64,000 bases of DNA from Chryseobacterium scophthalmum (GCF_900143185.1 NZ_FSRQ01000001.1:1922001-1986000); one strand, 5' to 3'. Positions 17,373-26,826 are shown, counted from the stretch's first letter. Made by a program: numbers and translations. The notes: generated from the letters alone by a model not told the origin.

Positions 17373-17999
17373 ATGAGTTTTGGAAAAGATTTACTACGAA
17401 AAATAAAAAATGCAGGATTGGCAGGCGCCAATGCACACGGAATTTTCTCGCCGCCTTCACGTCCTATATTTACATACGATCAGGTTTTAGAAAAAAATCC
17501 GAAATTTGCAGCCGTAAATATCGTTTTATATCTAAAAGACAATGAATGGCATTTTCCTCTGATTGTAAGAAGTACAAACGAAAGAGACCGACACAGCGGA
17601 CAAATCTCTCTTCCAGGCGGAAAACGTGAGGAGCTTGATAAAGATTTTGCCCAAACCGCAATTCGTGAAACGTCTGAAGAAATAGGCATCGAAAAACATT
17701 ATGTGAGAATTATACGGGAGCTATCTCCTATTTACATTCCGCCAAGTAATTTTTATGTTTATCCATTTATTTCTTACACCAAAAAAAATCCTGAATTTAT
17801 TTTGCAGCAAAGTGAAGCTGTAGAAGTGATAGAATTTCCTATTACTTCATTTTTAAATTTACCAGACAGTCCTGAAATCATGGCACTTCCGGGAGCCGGA
17901 GGTCATGAAGTTCCGGTAATCAATTTTAACGGATATATTATTTGGGGAGCCACAGCGATGATCTTAAGCGAATTCAGCCAGTTGATTAAAAAAATGTAA
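17373..17999 (+). CDS. Nudix hydrolase, probable coenzyme A pyrophosphatase
   Basis: A protein of 208 residues with the CoA-pyrophosphatase signature HSGQISLPGG (near residue 73), followed directly by the Nudix helix ending in RETSEEIG. The expected reaction is hydrolysis of CoA and its derivatives to 3',5'-ADP and 4'-phosphopantetheine. The N-terminal PSRPIF segment and the C-terminal domain are also usual for this subfamily. Its stop codon lies inside the promoter -7 element of the next gene (acyltransferase), which follows in the same direction. The start is fixed by the promoter only 4 nt upstream. Confidence 0.85.
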   Translation: MSFGKDLLRKIKNAGLAGANAHGIFSPPSRPIFTYDQVLEKNPKFAAVNIVLYLKDNEWHFPLIVRSTNERDRHSGQISLPGGKREELDKDFAQTAIRETSEEIGIEKHYVRIIRELSPIYIPPSNFYVYPFISYTKKNPEFILQQSEAVEVIEFPITSFLNLPDSPEIMALPGAGGHEVPVINFNGYIIWGATAMILSEFSQLIKKM

Positions 18000-18004
18000 C
18001 TTTG
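17997..18004 (+). promoter_or_regulatory. Promoter -7 element of the acyltransferase gene
   Basis: TAACTTTG, whose TAA is also the stop codon of the Nudix gene; the next start is 24 nt downstream. Confidence 0.45.
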
Positions 18005-18027
18005 CAACTATTATGTTTAATTGAAAA

Positions 18028-18834
18028 ATGGCGAAGAAGAACATTTTTACCGATTCATTCGGAACACCTTATTTTTTAAAAAGATTAATCATTTTTATTC
18101 TGGGAATTGTTTCTTACAGAAGATTCAATGGTTTCAATAAGCTTAAAATCACCGGAACCGAAAATTTGGTAGATCTTCCGGATTCTAATGTGCTTTTCGT
18201 ATCAAACCACCAAACGTATTTTGCTGATGTTGCGGCAATGTATCACGCATTTTGTGCAGTAAACAATGGATATTTAAATACCATTAAAAATCCTATTTAT
18301 CTTCTTAATCCAAGAGTAGATTTTTATTACGTTGCTGCTGAAGAAACCATGAACAAAGGAATTCTTCCTAAAATTTTTAAAATTGCAGGTGCAGTTACCG
18401 TAAAAAGAACCTGGAGAGCAGAAGGGAAAAACGTCAACCGAATGGTAGATCTTGGAGAGATTGATAACATTATGAAAGCTCTCGACAACGGTTGGGTAGC
18501 AACTTTTCCACAAGGTACAACTGCAGCTTTTGCACAAGGAAGAAAAGGTACTGCAAAACTGATAAAAAACCAGCGCCCGATTGTGATTCCTATTAAAATA
18601 AATGGATTCAGAAGAGCGTTTGATAAAAAAGGACTTCGTGTAAAAGTAACCGGAGTAAAACCAACCATGGAGTTTAAAAAACCTTTGGATATTGATTACG
18701 ACAAAGAAAATGCACAGCAGATTCTTCTTAAAATAATGACTGCCATTGAGCAGACCGAAGATTTTAATATCCTACACACCTATGATGAAGAAATTAAGGC
18801 TAAAAAATCTGAACAGCGCAATTCTCAAAACTAA
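18028..18834 (+). CDS. Lysophospholipid (1-acyl-glycerol-3-phosphate) acyltransferase, PlsC family
   Basis: A protein of 268 residues with a PlsC-type domain. The acyltransferase block I is SNHQTYFADV near residue 52 and block III is FPQGTT near 160. These differ from the classical NHxxxxD and FPEGTR: one residue longer, and Gln for Glu. I recall this variant as usual in flavobacterial homologues, so it is not taken as inactivation. The enzyme should acylate lysophosphatidic acid or a similar lysolipid at the inner membrane. An N-terminal hydrophobic segment (about residues 15-28) may attach it to the membrane. The following lipoprotein gene starts 6 nt after its stop. Confidence 0.85.
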   Translation: MAKKNIFTDSFGTPYFLKRLIIFILGIVSYRRFNGFNKLKITGTENLVDLPDSNVLFVSNHQTYFADVAAMYHAFCAVNNGYLNTIKNPIYLLNPRVDFYYVAAEETMNKGILPKIFKIAGAVTVKRTWRAEGKNVNRMVDLGEIDNIMKALDNGWVATFPQGTTAAFAQGRKGTAKLIKNQRPIVIPIKINGFRRAFDKKGLRVKVTGVKPTMEFKKPLDIDYDKENAQQILLKIMTAIEQTEDFNILHTYDEEIKAKKSEQRNSQN

Positions 18835-18840
18835 AAAACA

Positions 18841-19275
18841 ATGAAGAAGATTTTAGGTGTATTTTTAATAATGATCACCATACTTTCTTGTAACAGTCAG
18901 AAAGTTTATCAGGATTTTGATATCAGTTATTCTAAAAGCGGAGGTTATGCTCCTACTTACGAGAACCTTTTAATTAAAGGAAATGATGTACATTATTCTT
19001 TTGAAGGACAGGGTAAAAAAATAAAAAAAAGCTTCAAAGTATCTAATGAAGATCTGAAAAATCTGGAAGAAACACTTTCAAAAAATAATTTCAGAAGAAT
19101 TCAGGAAGATCATAAAAAAGTTTATGATAATGTGACAACTTCAATCAACATTAAGAAAGGTGTAAATGAAGGAAGCAAAAACGACGGAAGCATGATTATG
19201 CCCAATTACAAAACCAATTGGGAAAACATTACCGCTGAATTTCAGAAACTCATAAACAATAACGTAAAAAACTAA
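18841..19275 (+). CDS. Small lipoprotein of unknown function
   Basis: A protein of 144 residues with a lipoprotein signal peptide (ITILSC, Cys17). The mature part is hydrophilic and Lys-rich with predicted beta strands (DISYSKSGGYAP, DVHYSFEGQG), then helices (LKNLEETLSKNNF). I do not recognise a family beyond generic flavobacterial lipoproteins. It starts 6 nt after the acyltransferase gene and ends 9 nt before mpl, so it forms an operon with genes of phospholipid and cell-wall metabolism. Confidence 0.75.
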   Translation: MKKILGVFLIMITILSCNSQKVYQDFDISYSKSGGYAPTYENLLIKGNDVHYSFEGQGKKIKKSFKVSNEDLKNLEETLSKNNFRRIQEDHKKVYDNVTTSINIKKGVNEGSKNDGSMIMPNYKTNWENITAEFQKLINNNVKN

Positions 19276-19284
19276 GGAAATAAG

Positions 19285-20622
19285 TTGAGAACTCATTTTA
19301 TTGCTATTGGCGGAAGCGCAATGCACAATCTTGCAATTGCACTTAAAGATAAAGGATATCATGTGACAGGTTCAGATGATGCTATTTTTGAACCTTCCAA
19401 ATCGAGATTAGAAAAAAAAGGGATTCTTCCCGAAGAAATGGGCTGGTTTCCTGAAAAAATCACGTCTGATATTGATGCTGTAATCCTCGGAATGCACGCT
19501 CATCAAGACAATCCTGAGTTGGCAAAAGCAAAAGAATTAGGTTTAAAAATATATTCTTATCCTGAGTTTCTTTACGAACAATCAAAAACTAAAACCAGAG
19601 TTGTCATTGCTGGTTCTCACGGAAAAACAACCATCACATCAATGATTCTTCATGTTCTGAATTTCCATCAGAAAGATGTAGATTATATGGTGGGAGCTCA
19701 GTTGGAAGGTTTTGACTGTATGGTAAAATTGACCGAAAACAACGATTTTATGGTTTTGGAAGGTGACGAATACCTTTCCTCTCCTATCGATTTGCGTTCA
19801 AAATTTCTTTTATATCAACCGAATATCGCTTTAATGAGCGGAATTGCTTGGGATCACATCAATGTTTTCAAAACATTTGACGATTATATCGAGCAGTTCA
19901 GAAGATTTGTAGCAAGCATAACTCCGGGTGGAGTTTTGGTGTACAATGAAGAAGATGCAGAAGTGGTAAAAGTGGTAGAAAATGCTGAAAATTATTTCAG
20001 AAAAATTCCATATAAAACCCCAGAATACGAGATCAGCAACGGAAAAGTACTTCTGAAAACCGAAATGGGTGATATTCCACTTTCTGTTTTTGGAGCACAC
20101 AATTTATTAAATCTTGAAGGAGCAAGACATATTTGCCATACTTTGGGAATTATGGATGAAGATTTCTATGATGCTATTATGAGCTTTAAAGGAGCTTCAA
20201 AGCGTCTGGAAAAAGTAGAAAGAGAAGATAAAGGAATTCTTTACAAAGATTTCGCACACGCTCCAAGCAAAGTAAAAGCGGCTGTAAAAGCGTTTTGTGA
20301 ACAGTTTAAAAACGAAAAAAAATACGGTTTCCTTGAACTTCACACGTATTCAAGTTTAAATCCTATTTTTCTTGAGCAATACGACCACGCAATGGACGGA
20401 TTGAATGAAGCCATTGTTTTCTATTCTGAAGATGCTTTAAAAATAAAAAGAATGGAGCCAATTTCTCCAGATTTAATTAAAGAGAAATTTAAAAATGAAA
20501 ACCTGAAAGTGTTTACCAACGCTGAAGAACTTCATGCCTATTGGGATTTGCTTGATAAAACACAAGGTGTTTATATGATGATGAGTTCCGGAAATTTTGG
20601 AGGTTTAGATCTAAATAAATAA
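19285..20622 (+). CDS. mpl: UDP-N-acetylmuramate:L-Ala-gamma-D-Glu-meso-DAP ligase (Mpl)
   Basis: A protein of 445 residues with the Mur ligase fold. N-terminal UDP-MurNAc-binding Rossmann domain (HFIAIGGSAMHNLAIALK), ATP-binding P-loop GSHGKTTITSM near residue 110, the EGDEY acid motif near 158, and the C-terminal domain with DFAHAPSK. Mpl reattaches the tripeptide recovered from old peptidoglycan to UDP-MurNAc, a recycling step in the cytoplasm. The start is a TTG at 19285: a stop codon lies 12 nt upstream in frame with no ATG or GTG between, and an AGGAAA sequence precedes the TTG. It is the last gene of the plsC-lipoprotein-mpl run. Confidence 0.92.
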   Translation: MRTHFIAIGGSAMHNLAIALKDKGYHVTGSDDAIFEPSKSRLEKKGILPEEMGWFPEKITSDIDAVILGMHAHQDNPELAKAKELGLKIYSYPEFLYEQSKTKTRVVIAGSHGKTTITSMILHVLNFHQKDVDYMVGAQLEGFDCMVKLTENNDFMVLEGDEYLSSPIDLRSKFLLYQPNIALMSGIAWDHINVFKTFDDYIEQFRRFVASITPGGVLVYNEEDAEVVKVVENAENYFRKIPYKTPEYEISNGKVLLKTEMGDIPLSVFGAHNLLNLEGARHICHTLGIMDEDFYDAIMSFKGASKRLEKVEREDKGILYKDFAHAPSKVKAAVKAFCEQFKNEKKYGFLELHTYSSLNPIFLEQYDHAMDGLNEAIVFYSEDALKIKRMEPISPDLIKEKFKNENLKVFTNAEELHAYWDLLDKTQGVYMMMSSGNFGGLDLNK

Positions 20623-20653
20623 TTGAGAAGAATAAACTCTTAATTTACACACT

Positions 20654-20691
20654 AAAAAATAGCTTTCAGTACTTCTGAAAGCTATTTTTTT
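20654..20691. terminator. Terminator of mpl and the convergent membrane protein gene
   Basis: AAAATAGCTTTCAG and CTGAAAGCTATTTT arms with a 5-nt loop, A-run before and T-run after; works in both directions. Confidence 0.85.
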
Positions 20692-20713
20692 GATATTAAC
20701 TTTAATGAAAACT

Positions 20714-21439
20714 TTACCAAGGGTCTTTATTAAGCTTATAATCATAAGGAATATTCTGGCTAAGATCTGATACATACCAAACATTAGGTTCAGTTTTATA
20801 TTGAACAAAATCATAGATCACATCGAGCGGCATCTGAATATTTCCCAAATTTCCACGTTCTTTATTAAACGCCGAAACCATTGCCGTAACTCTTACCAAT
20901 TCATCTCCTGATTGCAATGGTGCATTATAAGCTGTTCCGATTTGAATATGGGCTTTATATTCGTCTAAAAGTTGACTTACTTCATTTTTATAATGACTAA
21001 TAATGGCATTTTGAGCTTCTTCACTTGTCGGTTTATTTTCTGCCAAGATCAATTTAGAAAAATCCCGAGCTTTGTACCTTTTAATTTCAGCCAAAACCTC
21101 ATCCGGAATAAAATCTTTATTTTTAATTGCATTTTCCCACATCAATGTATCAATCGGGCTTTCAGGAGCAGGACTTGCAATATCGGTTATACTCGATTCC
21201 GCAGGAGAACTTGCCAACATCCGCTTATTGTTTTCATAATTCGCCCAATCTTCTTTGCTGTACGTTAAATACTGTTGAATTTTATAAAGCGGTGTTTCTT
21301 TTTCGTTTCGGTAAACATATTCTGCAATGCCTAAACCAAGAATTAAAACTAAGAATCCAAATCCAATGACTTTAAATATTTTTCTAGCAGTTGATTTTTT
21401 TCTTATTGGTTTTTCAAAATTTTGTGATGGTGATTTCAT
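20714..21439 (-). CDS. Single-pass membrane protein of unknown function
   Basis: A protein of 241 residues. A basic N-terminus (RKKSTARK) is followed by one transmembrane helix (about residues 21-43, VIGFGFLVLILGLGIAEYV), with the rest outside the cytoplasm. The soluble part is mostly helical and acidic, then beta-rich towards the C-terminus (VIYDFVQYKTEPNVWYVSDL). I recognise no named family; homologues are likely confined to Chryseobacterium relatives. It stands alone, convergent with mpl, with no visible operon partner. Confidence 0.7.
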   Translation of the reverse strand: MKSPSQNFEKPIRKKSTARKIFKVIGFGFLVLILGLGIAEYVYRNEKETPLYKIQQYLTYSKEDWANYENNKRMLASSPAESSITDIASPAPESPIDTLMWENAIKNKDFIPDEVLAEIKRYKARDFSKLILAENKPTSEEAQNAIISHYKNEVSQLLDEYKAHIQIGTAYNAPLQSGDELVRVTAMVSAFNKERGNLGNIQMPLDVIYDFVQYKTEPNVWYVSDLSQNIPYDYKLNKDPW

Positions 21440-21567
21440 TTATATTGTATGATTTTATGATATAAATTTAAAGATAGCTTAAATATTATCCCGTTAACTG
21501 CACAAATAAAACTGTTTTTCCATTTATTAAATCTGCTAAATCAATTAAATCTGCGAGAACCTTAAAA

Positions 21568-22632
21568 TTAAATAGATTCTGAATATTCCCTAATTAATTT
21601 TTCTAAAATATTTTGAGTTGAAATTTCGCTGTAGTTAACAATTGATTGCCCAACCCAAAGATTGACAAACTCATCATTCTTCACCGTTCTTGCAATTCTT
21701 CTCATTTCTCCGGTCAGTTTATTCTGATATGGATACGGCAAAATATACTCTGAATTTTCAATCGTTTCAATAAATTTATTTTTAATCCCTCTTGCGTAGC
21801 GTCCTGAAAAACTTTTCGTCAATACAATATCTTTTTCATTGACATTCTTTAGTCTTTCTTTTTCAAAATCCTGTAAAGCACTTTCCTGAGAAGTCAGCAA
21901 AAGACTTCCTATCTGAAAACCTTCTGCACCCAATTCTTTTGCAGCAGCCAAAGTTTTTGCATTATAAATTCCACCTGCATAGATCAGAGGAACTTTTACA
22001 GCATCATACACCTGTGACAACAATGAAAATCCGCCGATTTGAGGAATATTTTCCGAAACAAAACTACCTCTGTGACCTCCGGCTTCGATTCCCTGAACGC
22101 AAATAATATCGATTCCCGATCTTTCCAACTCCAAAGCTTCTTCTACAGAAGTACAGGTTCCGATCAAAATTGTTCCGGTTTCTTTTAATTTTTGAATACT
22201 TTTATTGTCAAGGTTTCCAAAAGTAAAGCTTAGGATCTTACATTTCTCTTCAACAATTGCATCAATTTGCTCATGATAAGAATTGATCTTCAAGCTTTCT
22301 AATTCAGGAAGCTTAATTTCCATATTATTTTTCTGAGCCAAATTTTCAAGATATTTTTTAGTCTTAGAATATTGTTGTTTTAATTCATCTGTTATTTCAG
22401 GAATGTGATGAACAAAAATATTAGCCGCAAAAGGTTGATTGGTCAGTTTTTTAGTTTTACGGATCAATTCAACAGATTTTTCGGCTGAAAGATCAGCCAA
22501 AGCTAACGAACCTAAACATCCTGCTTTTGCTGCAGCTGCTGTCATTTCCGGAGTGCTTACTCCAAACATTGGAGCTTGCACTATTGGATATTTTATTTTT
22601 AAAATTTTGCTGATGGTTTCAGGGAAAAACAT
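21568..22632 (-). CDS. NAD(P)H-dependent flavin oxidoreductase / nitronate monooxygenase
   Basis: A protein of 354 residues forming an FMN-binding TIM barrel of the nitronate monooxygenase/2-nitropropane dioxygenase family. Visible landmarks are IVQAPMFGVSTPEMTAA at the N-terminus, ICVQGIEAGGHRGSF near residue 180 with the catalytic-region His, and LIYAGGIYNAKTLAAAKELGA near 215 for phosphate binding. Such enzymes oxidise alkyl nitronates such as propionate 3-nitronate, or act as general NAD(P)H:flavin or quinone reductases. The exact substrate cannot be read from sequence. It is monocistronic. Confidence 0.87.
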   Translation of the reverse strand: MFFPETISKILKIKYPIVQAPMFGVSTPEMTAAAAKAGCLGSLALADLSAEKSVELIRKTKKLTNQPFAANIFVHHIPEITDELKQQYSKTKKYLENLAQKNNMEIKLPELESLKINSYHEQIDAIVEEKCKILSFTFGNLDNKSIQKLKETGTILIGTCTSVEEALELERSGIDIICVQGIEAGGHRGSFVSENIPQIGGFSLLSQVYDAVKVPLIYAGGIYNAKTLAAAKELGAEGFQIGSLLLTSQESALQDFEKERLKNVNEKDIVLTKSFSGRYARGIKNKFIETIENSEYILPYPYQNKLTGEMRRIARTVKNDEFVNLWVGQSIVNYSEISTQNILEKLIREYSESI

Positions 22633-22739
22633 AAGATTTCTTTTACTTAAAATTAGTCAATTATTTTTTTCCTTATCATTCTCAAAACATGATTTTCGTT
22701 TTCATTGATTAATTTTTAAATTTAACCGAAAAATAAGAA

Positions 22740-23174
22740 ATGTCTTATACAATTAGAATAGCAGTTCCAGACGACTATCCGAAACTAGTTGAAATTTGGG
22801 AGTCTGCCGTAAAAGCTACTCATGATTTTTTATTGGAAAGTGATTTTCAATATTTCAAAAAAGCAATTCCTGAGCAGTATTTTCCTCATCTTGAGGTCTA
22901 CATTATTTCTGAAAACAGTAATCCAAAAGGATTTGGTGCAGTTTCAGAAGATACTTTAGAAATGCTTTTTATACATAATGACGCTCGTAGAAAAGGTTTA
23001 GGAAAAATTCTTTATCAACATTTGCATGATAAAACAGGCTGTACAAAAGTGGATGTGAATGAGCAAAATCCGGAGGCAATAGGATTTTATGAAAAAATGG
23101 GATTCAGAAAAACAGGAAGATCAGAAAAAGATGGTTCGGGCAAAGATTATCCGTTGATTCATATGAGTCTGTAA
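22740..23174 (+). CDS. GNAT family N-acetyltransferase
   Basis: A protein of 144 residues covering one GNAT domain. The acetyl-CoA-binding loop is visible as IHNDARRKGLGKILYQHL (R/Q-x-x-G-x-G/A type) near residue 80. It is followed by VDVNEQNPEAIGFYEKMGF, the usual beta-5/alpha-4 signature with a Tyr that can act as general acid. It transfers an acetyl group to an unknown amine. The sequence resembles the YjaB-type single-domain acetyltransferases. Confidence 0.85.
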   Translation: MSYTIRIAVPDDYPKLVEIWESAVKATHDFLLESDFQYFKKAIPEQYFPHLEVYIISENSNPKGFGAVSEDTLEMLFIHNDARRKGLGKILYQHLHDKTGCTKVDVNEQNPEAIGFYEKMGFRKTGRSEKDGSGKDYPLIHMSL

Positions 23175-23236
23175 TTATCTTAAGTTTAGATAAACCTTTT
23201 TTCCGCTTGCTTCTTTTGCCTCTTTCGTTGTTAAAA

Positions 23237-25309
23237 CTATTTCAAAATATATTTCACCCCTAAAAAACCTCTTATTTTCTGCATCGGAGCATATCCATAC
23301 GTCGTATCAAAAGTATAACGATTCGGATTAGAGATTGGGTCGTCAACATTTTTATCAAACGGGTCAAATGGTCGCATCAAAGGATCTTTTGGCGTGAAAT
23401 TGAACAGGTTTTTAATTCCGCAATACACTTCAAATCCGGATTTGAAACTTTTCGAAACCTGAATATTCGCAAGATTATAAAACGGGGAATATTCAGGTCG
23501 ATAATCATTCGGTAAAACCGGCAATCGCATCGGTCCGTAAAATTGTCCTGTAAAATCTATCGTCAAATTACTCGGAAATTTATACGTCAGATTATACGTT
23601 CCACTCCATTTTGGGGCATGAAGTTGTCGGGATTTTTCAGTTTCACCATCAAATTTTTGGTAAACATCCAAATAGGTGACCCCAATATTTACACTTAAAG
23701 GAAAATTAAAACTATAATCCACATTCATTGAAGCACCTCTTGAAATTCCGTAACCATTAAGATTATCATAAATAATTTTCTCAGGATCCGTATCAAAATC
23801 GCCGACAATTTTATTGCTGAAATAAGTATAAAACGCTGAAGCATCCAAATTAATCAACTTGTCACCAACAGGAATTTTCCAGACATAATTCAGGTTTCCA
23901 TTAACCGATTTTTCGGGTTTTAAATTAGACTGAATCACAACATCTCGAGAACCCGTCAAAGCAGCATGGTCTTCTGTAAATAAATTGACAACTCTGAAAC
24001 CTGTCCCGAAATTGAAACGCAAAGTATGATAAGGATTCGGGGAAAACTTCCATGCAAAACGCGGTGAATGTACAGCATGATGTATTTTATCGTAATCAAA
24101 TCGGTAACCTAACAACAAAGTATTTTTATCATTTATTTCCCATTGGTCCTGAATAAAAGCTCCTAAAATTGGTGATTTCATCGGCTCATTTGTCAATCCA
24201 TCACCTGATAAAGTTCCGGGCGTGTTGTCATCATAAAAAGTTCTTTTGAAAGTCACTCCTAAAATCAAATCATGATTTCCTAGTTTTTTATCCCAATACG
24301 TTTGTGCGAAAGCTACTTTTTGAGTCGCTTCAAAAGGATTGGTTCCGTAAAAAGAATTCTGGTCATGAAAATTGTAAGAAAACTGCGTCACAATATTTTC
24401 TTTCATCGGCCATTGATAAGCTCCAAAAGCTTCTACCCGATTGGTATAGATACTTTCACCATAAACCTCATCGCTTCCACGATACGACTTATTCCACTGC
24501 ATTTCTCCTCCAAAACGGTCTTCATACAAATACCTTAACGCAAAACTCGCTTGTCGGTTTTCTTTTCTTTTGAAATTCCATTTATTGAAAATTGAAATTC
24601 TGTTTTGTAACGCTGCATCGGTGAAATTGTCTTTATTTTCGTCGAATCTTTTGGTTGAATTAAAATAATTTAAACTTAAAAGTGAAGCTATATTTTCAGA
24701 TACATTAAATTTCGTAGACAAATCGACATTATTTTCTGCCCAGCTTGTTGTCATTAAATCAACACTCAATTTGGGAGCTGTCAAAGCATTTTTTGTGATA
24801 ATATTGATGACTCCACCCATTGCTTCAGAACCGTAAAGTGACGAAGCCGGACCTTTTACAACTTCAATTCTGTCAATCAAACTATTCGGAATTCCGCTCA
24901 AACCATAGACTGTAGAAAGTGAGCTCACAATAGGCATTCCGTCAATCAAAATCATGGTATAAGGTCCTTCCAAACCGTTGATGTGAATATCTCCCGTATT
25001 ACAAACCGAACAATTCAACTGAGGTTTTACGCCATTTACCATTGCAATCGCTTCAAAAACATTCGGAGTTGGATTTTTTTGGAAAAATTTCTGACTGTAA
25101 ATCTCCACCGCAACCGGACTTTTCGACTTACTGATTGGCTTTATCGTTCCGGTAATGACAACATCATCGATATCTTTTGTTTTAATTTCTTTCTTCTCAG
25201 AAATCTTAACAGAATCGGTTTTTTGAGTTTTATTTAAATCTAAACTATCTGTTTCCTGAGCGAAACAAAATGACGATAAAAAAACTGCAGAAAATAATAT
25301 TCGCTTCAT
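23237..25309 (-). CDS. TonB-dependent outer-membrane receptor
   Basis: A protein of 690 residues with a signal peptide (SSFCFAQ). The plug domain spans about residues 48-170 (VVITGTIKP TonB-box-like start, ILIDGMPIVSSLS, IDRIEVVKGPASSLYGSEA, GGVINIITK). A 22-strand barrel follows, ending in an aromatic-rich last strand (GFLGVKYILK). The plug contains a CSVC pair (NCSVCNTGDIHING near residue 98), unusual for siderophore receptors and perhaps metal-binding. No SusD partner is adjacent, so it is a CirA/FepA-type rather than a glycan receptor. The ligand is unknown. A full promoter lies directly upstream. Confidence 0.9.
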   Translation of the reverse strand: MKRILFSAVFLSSFCFAQETDSLDLNKTQKTDSVKISEKKEIKTKDIDDVVITGTIKPISKSKSPVAVEIYSQKFFQKNPTPNVFEAIAMVNGVKPQLNCSVCNTGDIHINGLEGPYTMILIDGMPIVSSLSTVYGLSGIPNSLIDRIEVVKGPASSLYGSEAMGGVINIITKNALTAPKLSVDLMTTSWAENNVDLSTKFNVSENIASLLSLNYFNSTKRFDENKDNFTDAALQNRISIFNKWNFKRKENRQASFALRYLYEDRFGGEMQWNKSYRGSDEVYGESIYTNRVEAFGAYQWPMKENIVTQFSYNFHDQNSFYGTNPFEATQKVAFAQTYWDKKLGNHDLILGVTFKRTFYDDNTPGTLSGDGLTNEPMKSPILGAFIQDQWEINDKNTLLLGYRFDYDKIHHAVHSPRFAWKFSPNPYHTLRFNFGTGFRVVNLFTEDHAALTGSRDVVIQSNLKPEKSVNGNLNYVWKIPVGDKLINLDASAFYTYFSNKIVGDFDTDPEKIIYDNLNGYGISRGASMNVDYSFNFPLSVNIGVTYLDVYQKFDGETEKSRQLHAPKWSGTYNLTYKFPSNLTIDFTGQFYGPMRLPVLPNDYRPEYSPFYNLANIQVSKSFKSGFEVYCGIKNLFNFTPKDPLMRPFDPFDKNVDDPISNPNRYTFDTTYGYAPMQKIRGFLGVKYILK

Positions 25310-25326
25310 GAAATAAAATTGTTAGA

Positions 25327-25356
25327 CAAAACTAACATTTATTTTTAGAACGACAA
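25327..25356 (-). promoter_or_regulatory. Promoter of the TonB receptor gene
   Basis: On the minus strand TTG (25354-25356), 19-nt spacer, TAGTTTTG (25327-25334), then 17 nt to the ATG. Both consensus halves are at normal spacing. Confidence 0.65.
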
Positions 25357-25402
25357 AACTTAAATAAAAATTGTTTTTAAATTTCAATTCATTAAAAAAT
25401 AT

Positions 25403-25410
25403 TAAATTTG
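25403..25410 (+). promoter_or_regulatory. Promoter -7 element of the homogentisate dioxygenase gene
   Basis: TAAATTTG, 23 nt before the ATG at 25434. It lies within the frame that could be read from a TTG at 25371, and so decides for the ATG start. Confidence 0.5.
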
Positions 25411-25433
25411 AAATTCTAGATATAAAAGTAAAA

Positions 25434-26621
25434 ATGAGATACCATCAGTCGGGAAATATCCCTCAAAAAAGGCATACAGTTTTCAAATCTCCTGAAGATA
25501 AATTTTACTATGAGCAACTTTTCGGAACGGAAGGTTTTCATGGAATTTCTTCTTTGCTGTATCACGTTCATCGCCCTACGCAAATCAAATCGATTGGCGA
25601 ACCAAAAGATGTAGCTCCGAAAATTGCTGTAGACAAAAACGTAACTCCAAGAATGTTTAAAGGAATGAATGTAACTCCTGAAGACGATTTTATGGACAGT
25701 CGAAAGTTTCTTTTGGTAAACAATGATCTGAAAATGGGATTGGCGAAGCCGAGAAAATCAATGGATTATTTCTACAAAAATGCTGAATGTGATGAACTTT
25801 TGTACGTTCATAACGGAAGCGGAACTTTGAAAACTTTTGTAGGAAATCTTGAATTTTCTTTTGGTGATTATCTAATTATCCCGAGAGGAACGATTTATCA
25901 GGTTGAATTAAATTCTGACGACACGGTATTTTTCGTAGTTGAAAGTCACTCACCAATTTACACGCCAAAAAGATACAGAAACGAATTTGGACAGCTTTTG
26001 GAGCATTCTCCGTTCTGTGAAAGAGACATCATCGCTCCTACTTTTGTTGAACCTAAAGATGAAAAAGGAGAATTTTTAATTAAGGTAAAAAAAGAAAACC
26101 AGATCACTGATTTCATTTATGCAACGCATCCATTCGATGTTGTAGGTTGGGATGGTTATTTTTATCCTTATAAATTTAATATCAAAAACTTCGAACCCAT
26201 TACAGGAAGAATCCACCAACCGCCACCAGTTCACCAGACTTTTGAGGCACACAACTTTGTAGTTTGTTCGTTCTGTGCAAGAATGTATGATTATCATCCG
26301 ATGGCAATTCCTGCACCTTACAATCACTCGAATATCGATTCTGACGAAGTATTATTTTATACAGAAGGTGATTTTATGAGCCGTAATCATATCGATTTAA
26401 TGGATTTAACCCTTCATCCGGGAGGAATTGTTCACGGACCGCATCCTGGAGCAATGGAAAGAAGTATCGGTAAAAAATTCACCGAAGAATACGCAGTGAT
26501 GGTAGACCCTTTCCGTCCTTTGAAAATTACTGAAGAAGCGATGAAAGTGGAAGACCCGTCTTACAAAACTTCTTGGCTGGAAAGCGAAGATCACAGTCTG
26601 GAAGACCGTTCACAGGAATAA
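25434..26621 (+). CDS. hmgA: Homogentisate 1,2-dioxygenase
   Basis: A protein of 395 residues with the bicupin fold of homogentisate dioxygenase. Characteristic stretches are MRYHQSGNIPQKRH at the start, GDYLIIPRGTIYQVEL near residue 147, the Fe-site region PPPVHQTFEAHNFVVCSF near 260, and HPGGIVHGPHPGAMERS near 326. It opens the ring of homogentisate to maleylacetoacetate. It begins the plus-strand group with hppD, fahA and a flavin reductase, together covering the lower tyrosine/phenylalanine breakdown route. Bacteroidota homologues are shorter than the ~440-residue Pseudomonas/eukaryotic type. Confidence 0.93.
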   Translation: MRYHQSGNIPQKRHTVFKSPEDKFYYEQLFGTEGFHGISSLLYHVHRPTQIKSIGEPKDVAPKIAVDKNVTPRMFKGMNVTPEDDFMDSRKFLLVNNDLKMGLAKPRKSMDYFYKNAECDELLYVHNGSGTLKTFVGNLEFSFGDYLIIPRGTIYQVELNSDDTVFFVVESHSPIYTPKRYRNEFGQLLEHSPFCERDIIAPTFVEPKDEKGEFLIKVKKENQITDFIYATHPFDVVGWDGYFYPYKFNIKNFEPITGRIHQPPPVHQTFEAHNFVVCSFCARMYDYHPMAIPAPYNHSNIDSDEVLFYTEGDFMSRNHIDLMDLTLHPGGIVHGPHPGAMERSIGKKFTEEYAVMVDPFRPLKITEEAMKVEDPSYKTSWLESEDHSLEDRSQE

Positions 26622-26672
26622 TACAGCTTTTGGCAATTAGCCTTTAGCTCTAAACTTGTTATAAAAAAATTG

Positions 26673-26707
26673 AGGACTGAATTTATACATTCAGTCCTTT
26701 ATTTTTA
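26673..26707 (+). terminator. Terminator after hmgA
   Basis: AGGACTGAAT and ATTCAGTCCT arms around a 6-nt loop, followed by TTTATTTTT. Confidence 0.85.
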
Positions 26708-26826
26708 ACCAGCTTTCACCAAAACATGATAAATATTTTCTCTTATTTATGGGTTATAAAAACAATATGAAGTATCTTTAAAGGATTAAAGAAAATCGTA
26801 GAATATATCTATAAAATTTTAGAAAA

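Noticed and set aside
18190..18520. Loss of acyltransferase activity because of the altered HX4D and FPEGTR motifs
   Set aside because: The variants occur consistently in flavobacterial members as far as I recall, and the overall domain is intact.
19285..19287. TTG start of mpl as a sign of pseudogenisation
   Set aside because: The protein is complete at its N-terminus, and an SD-like AGGAAA precedes the TTG; it is simply a rare start codon.
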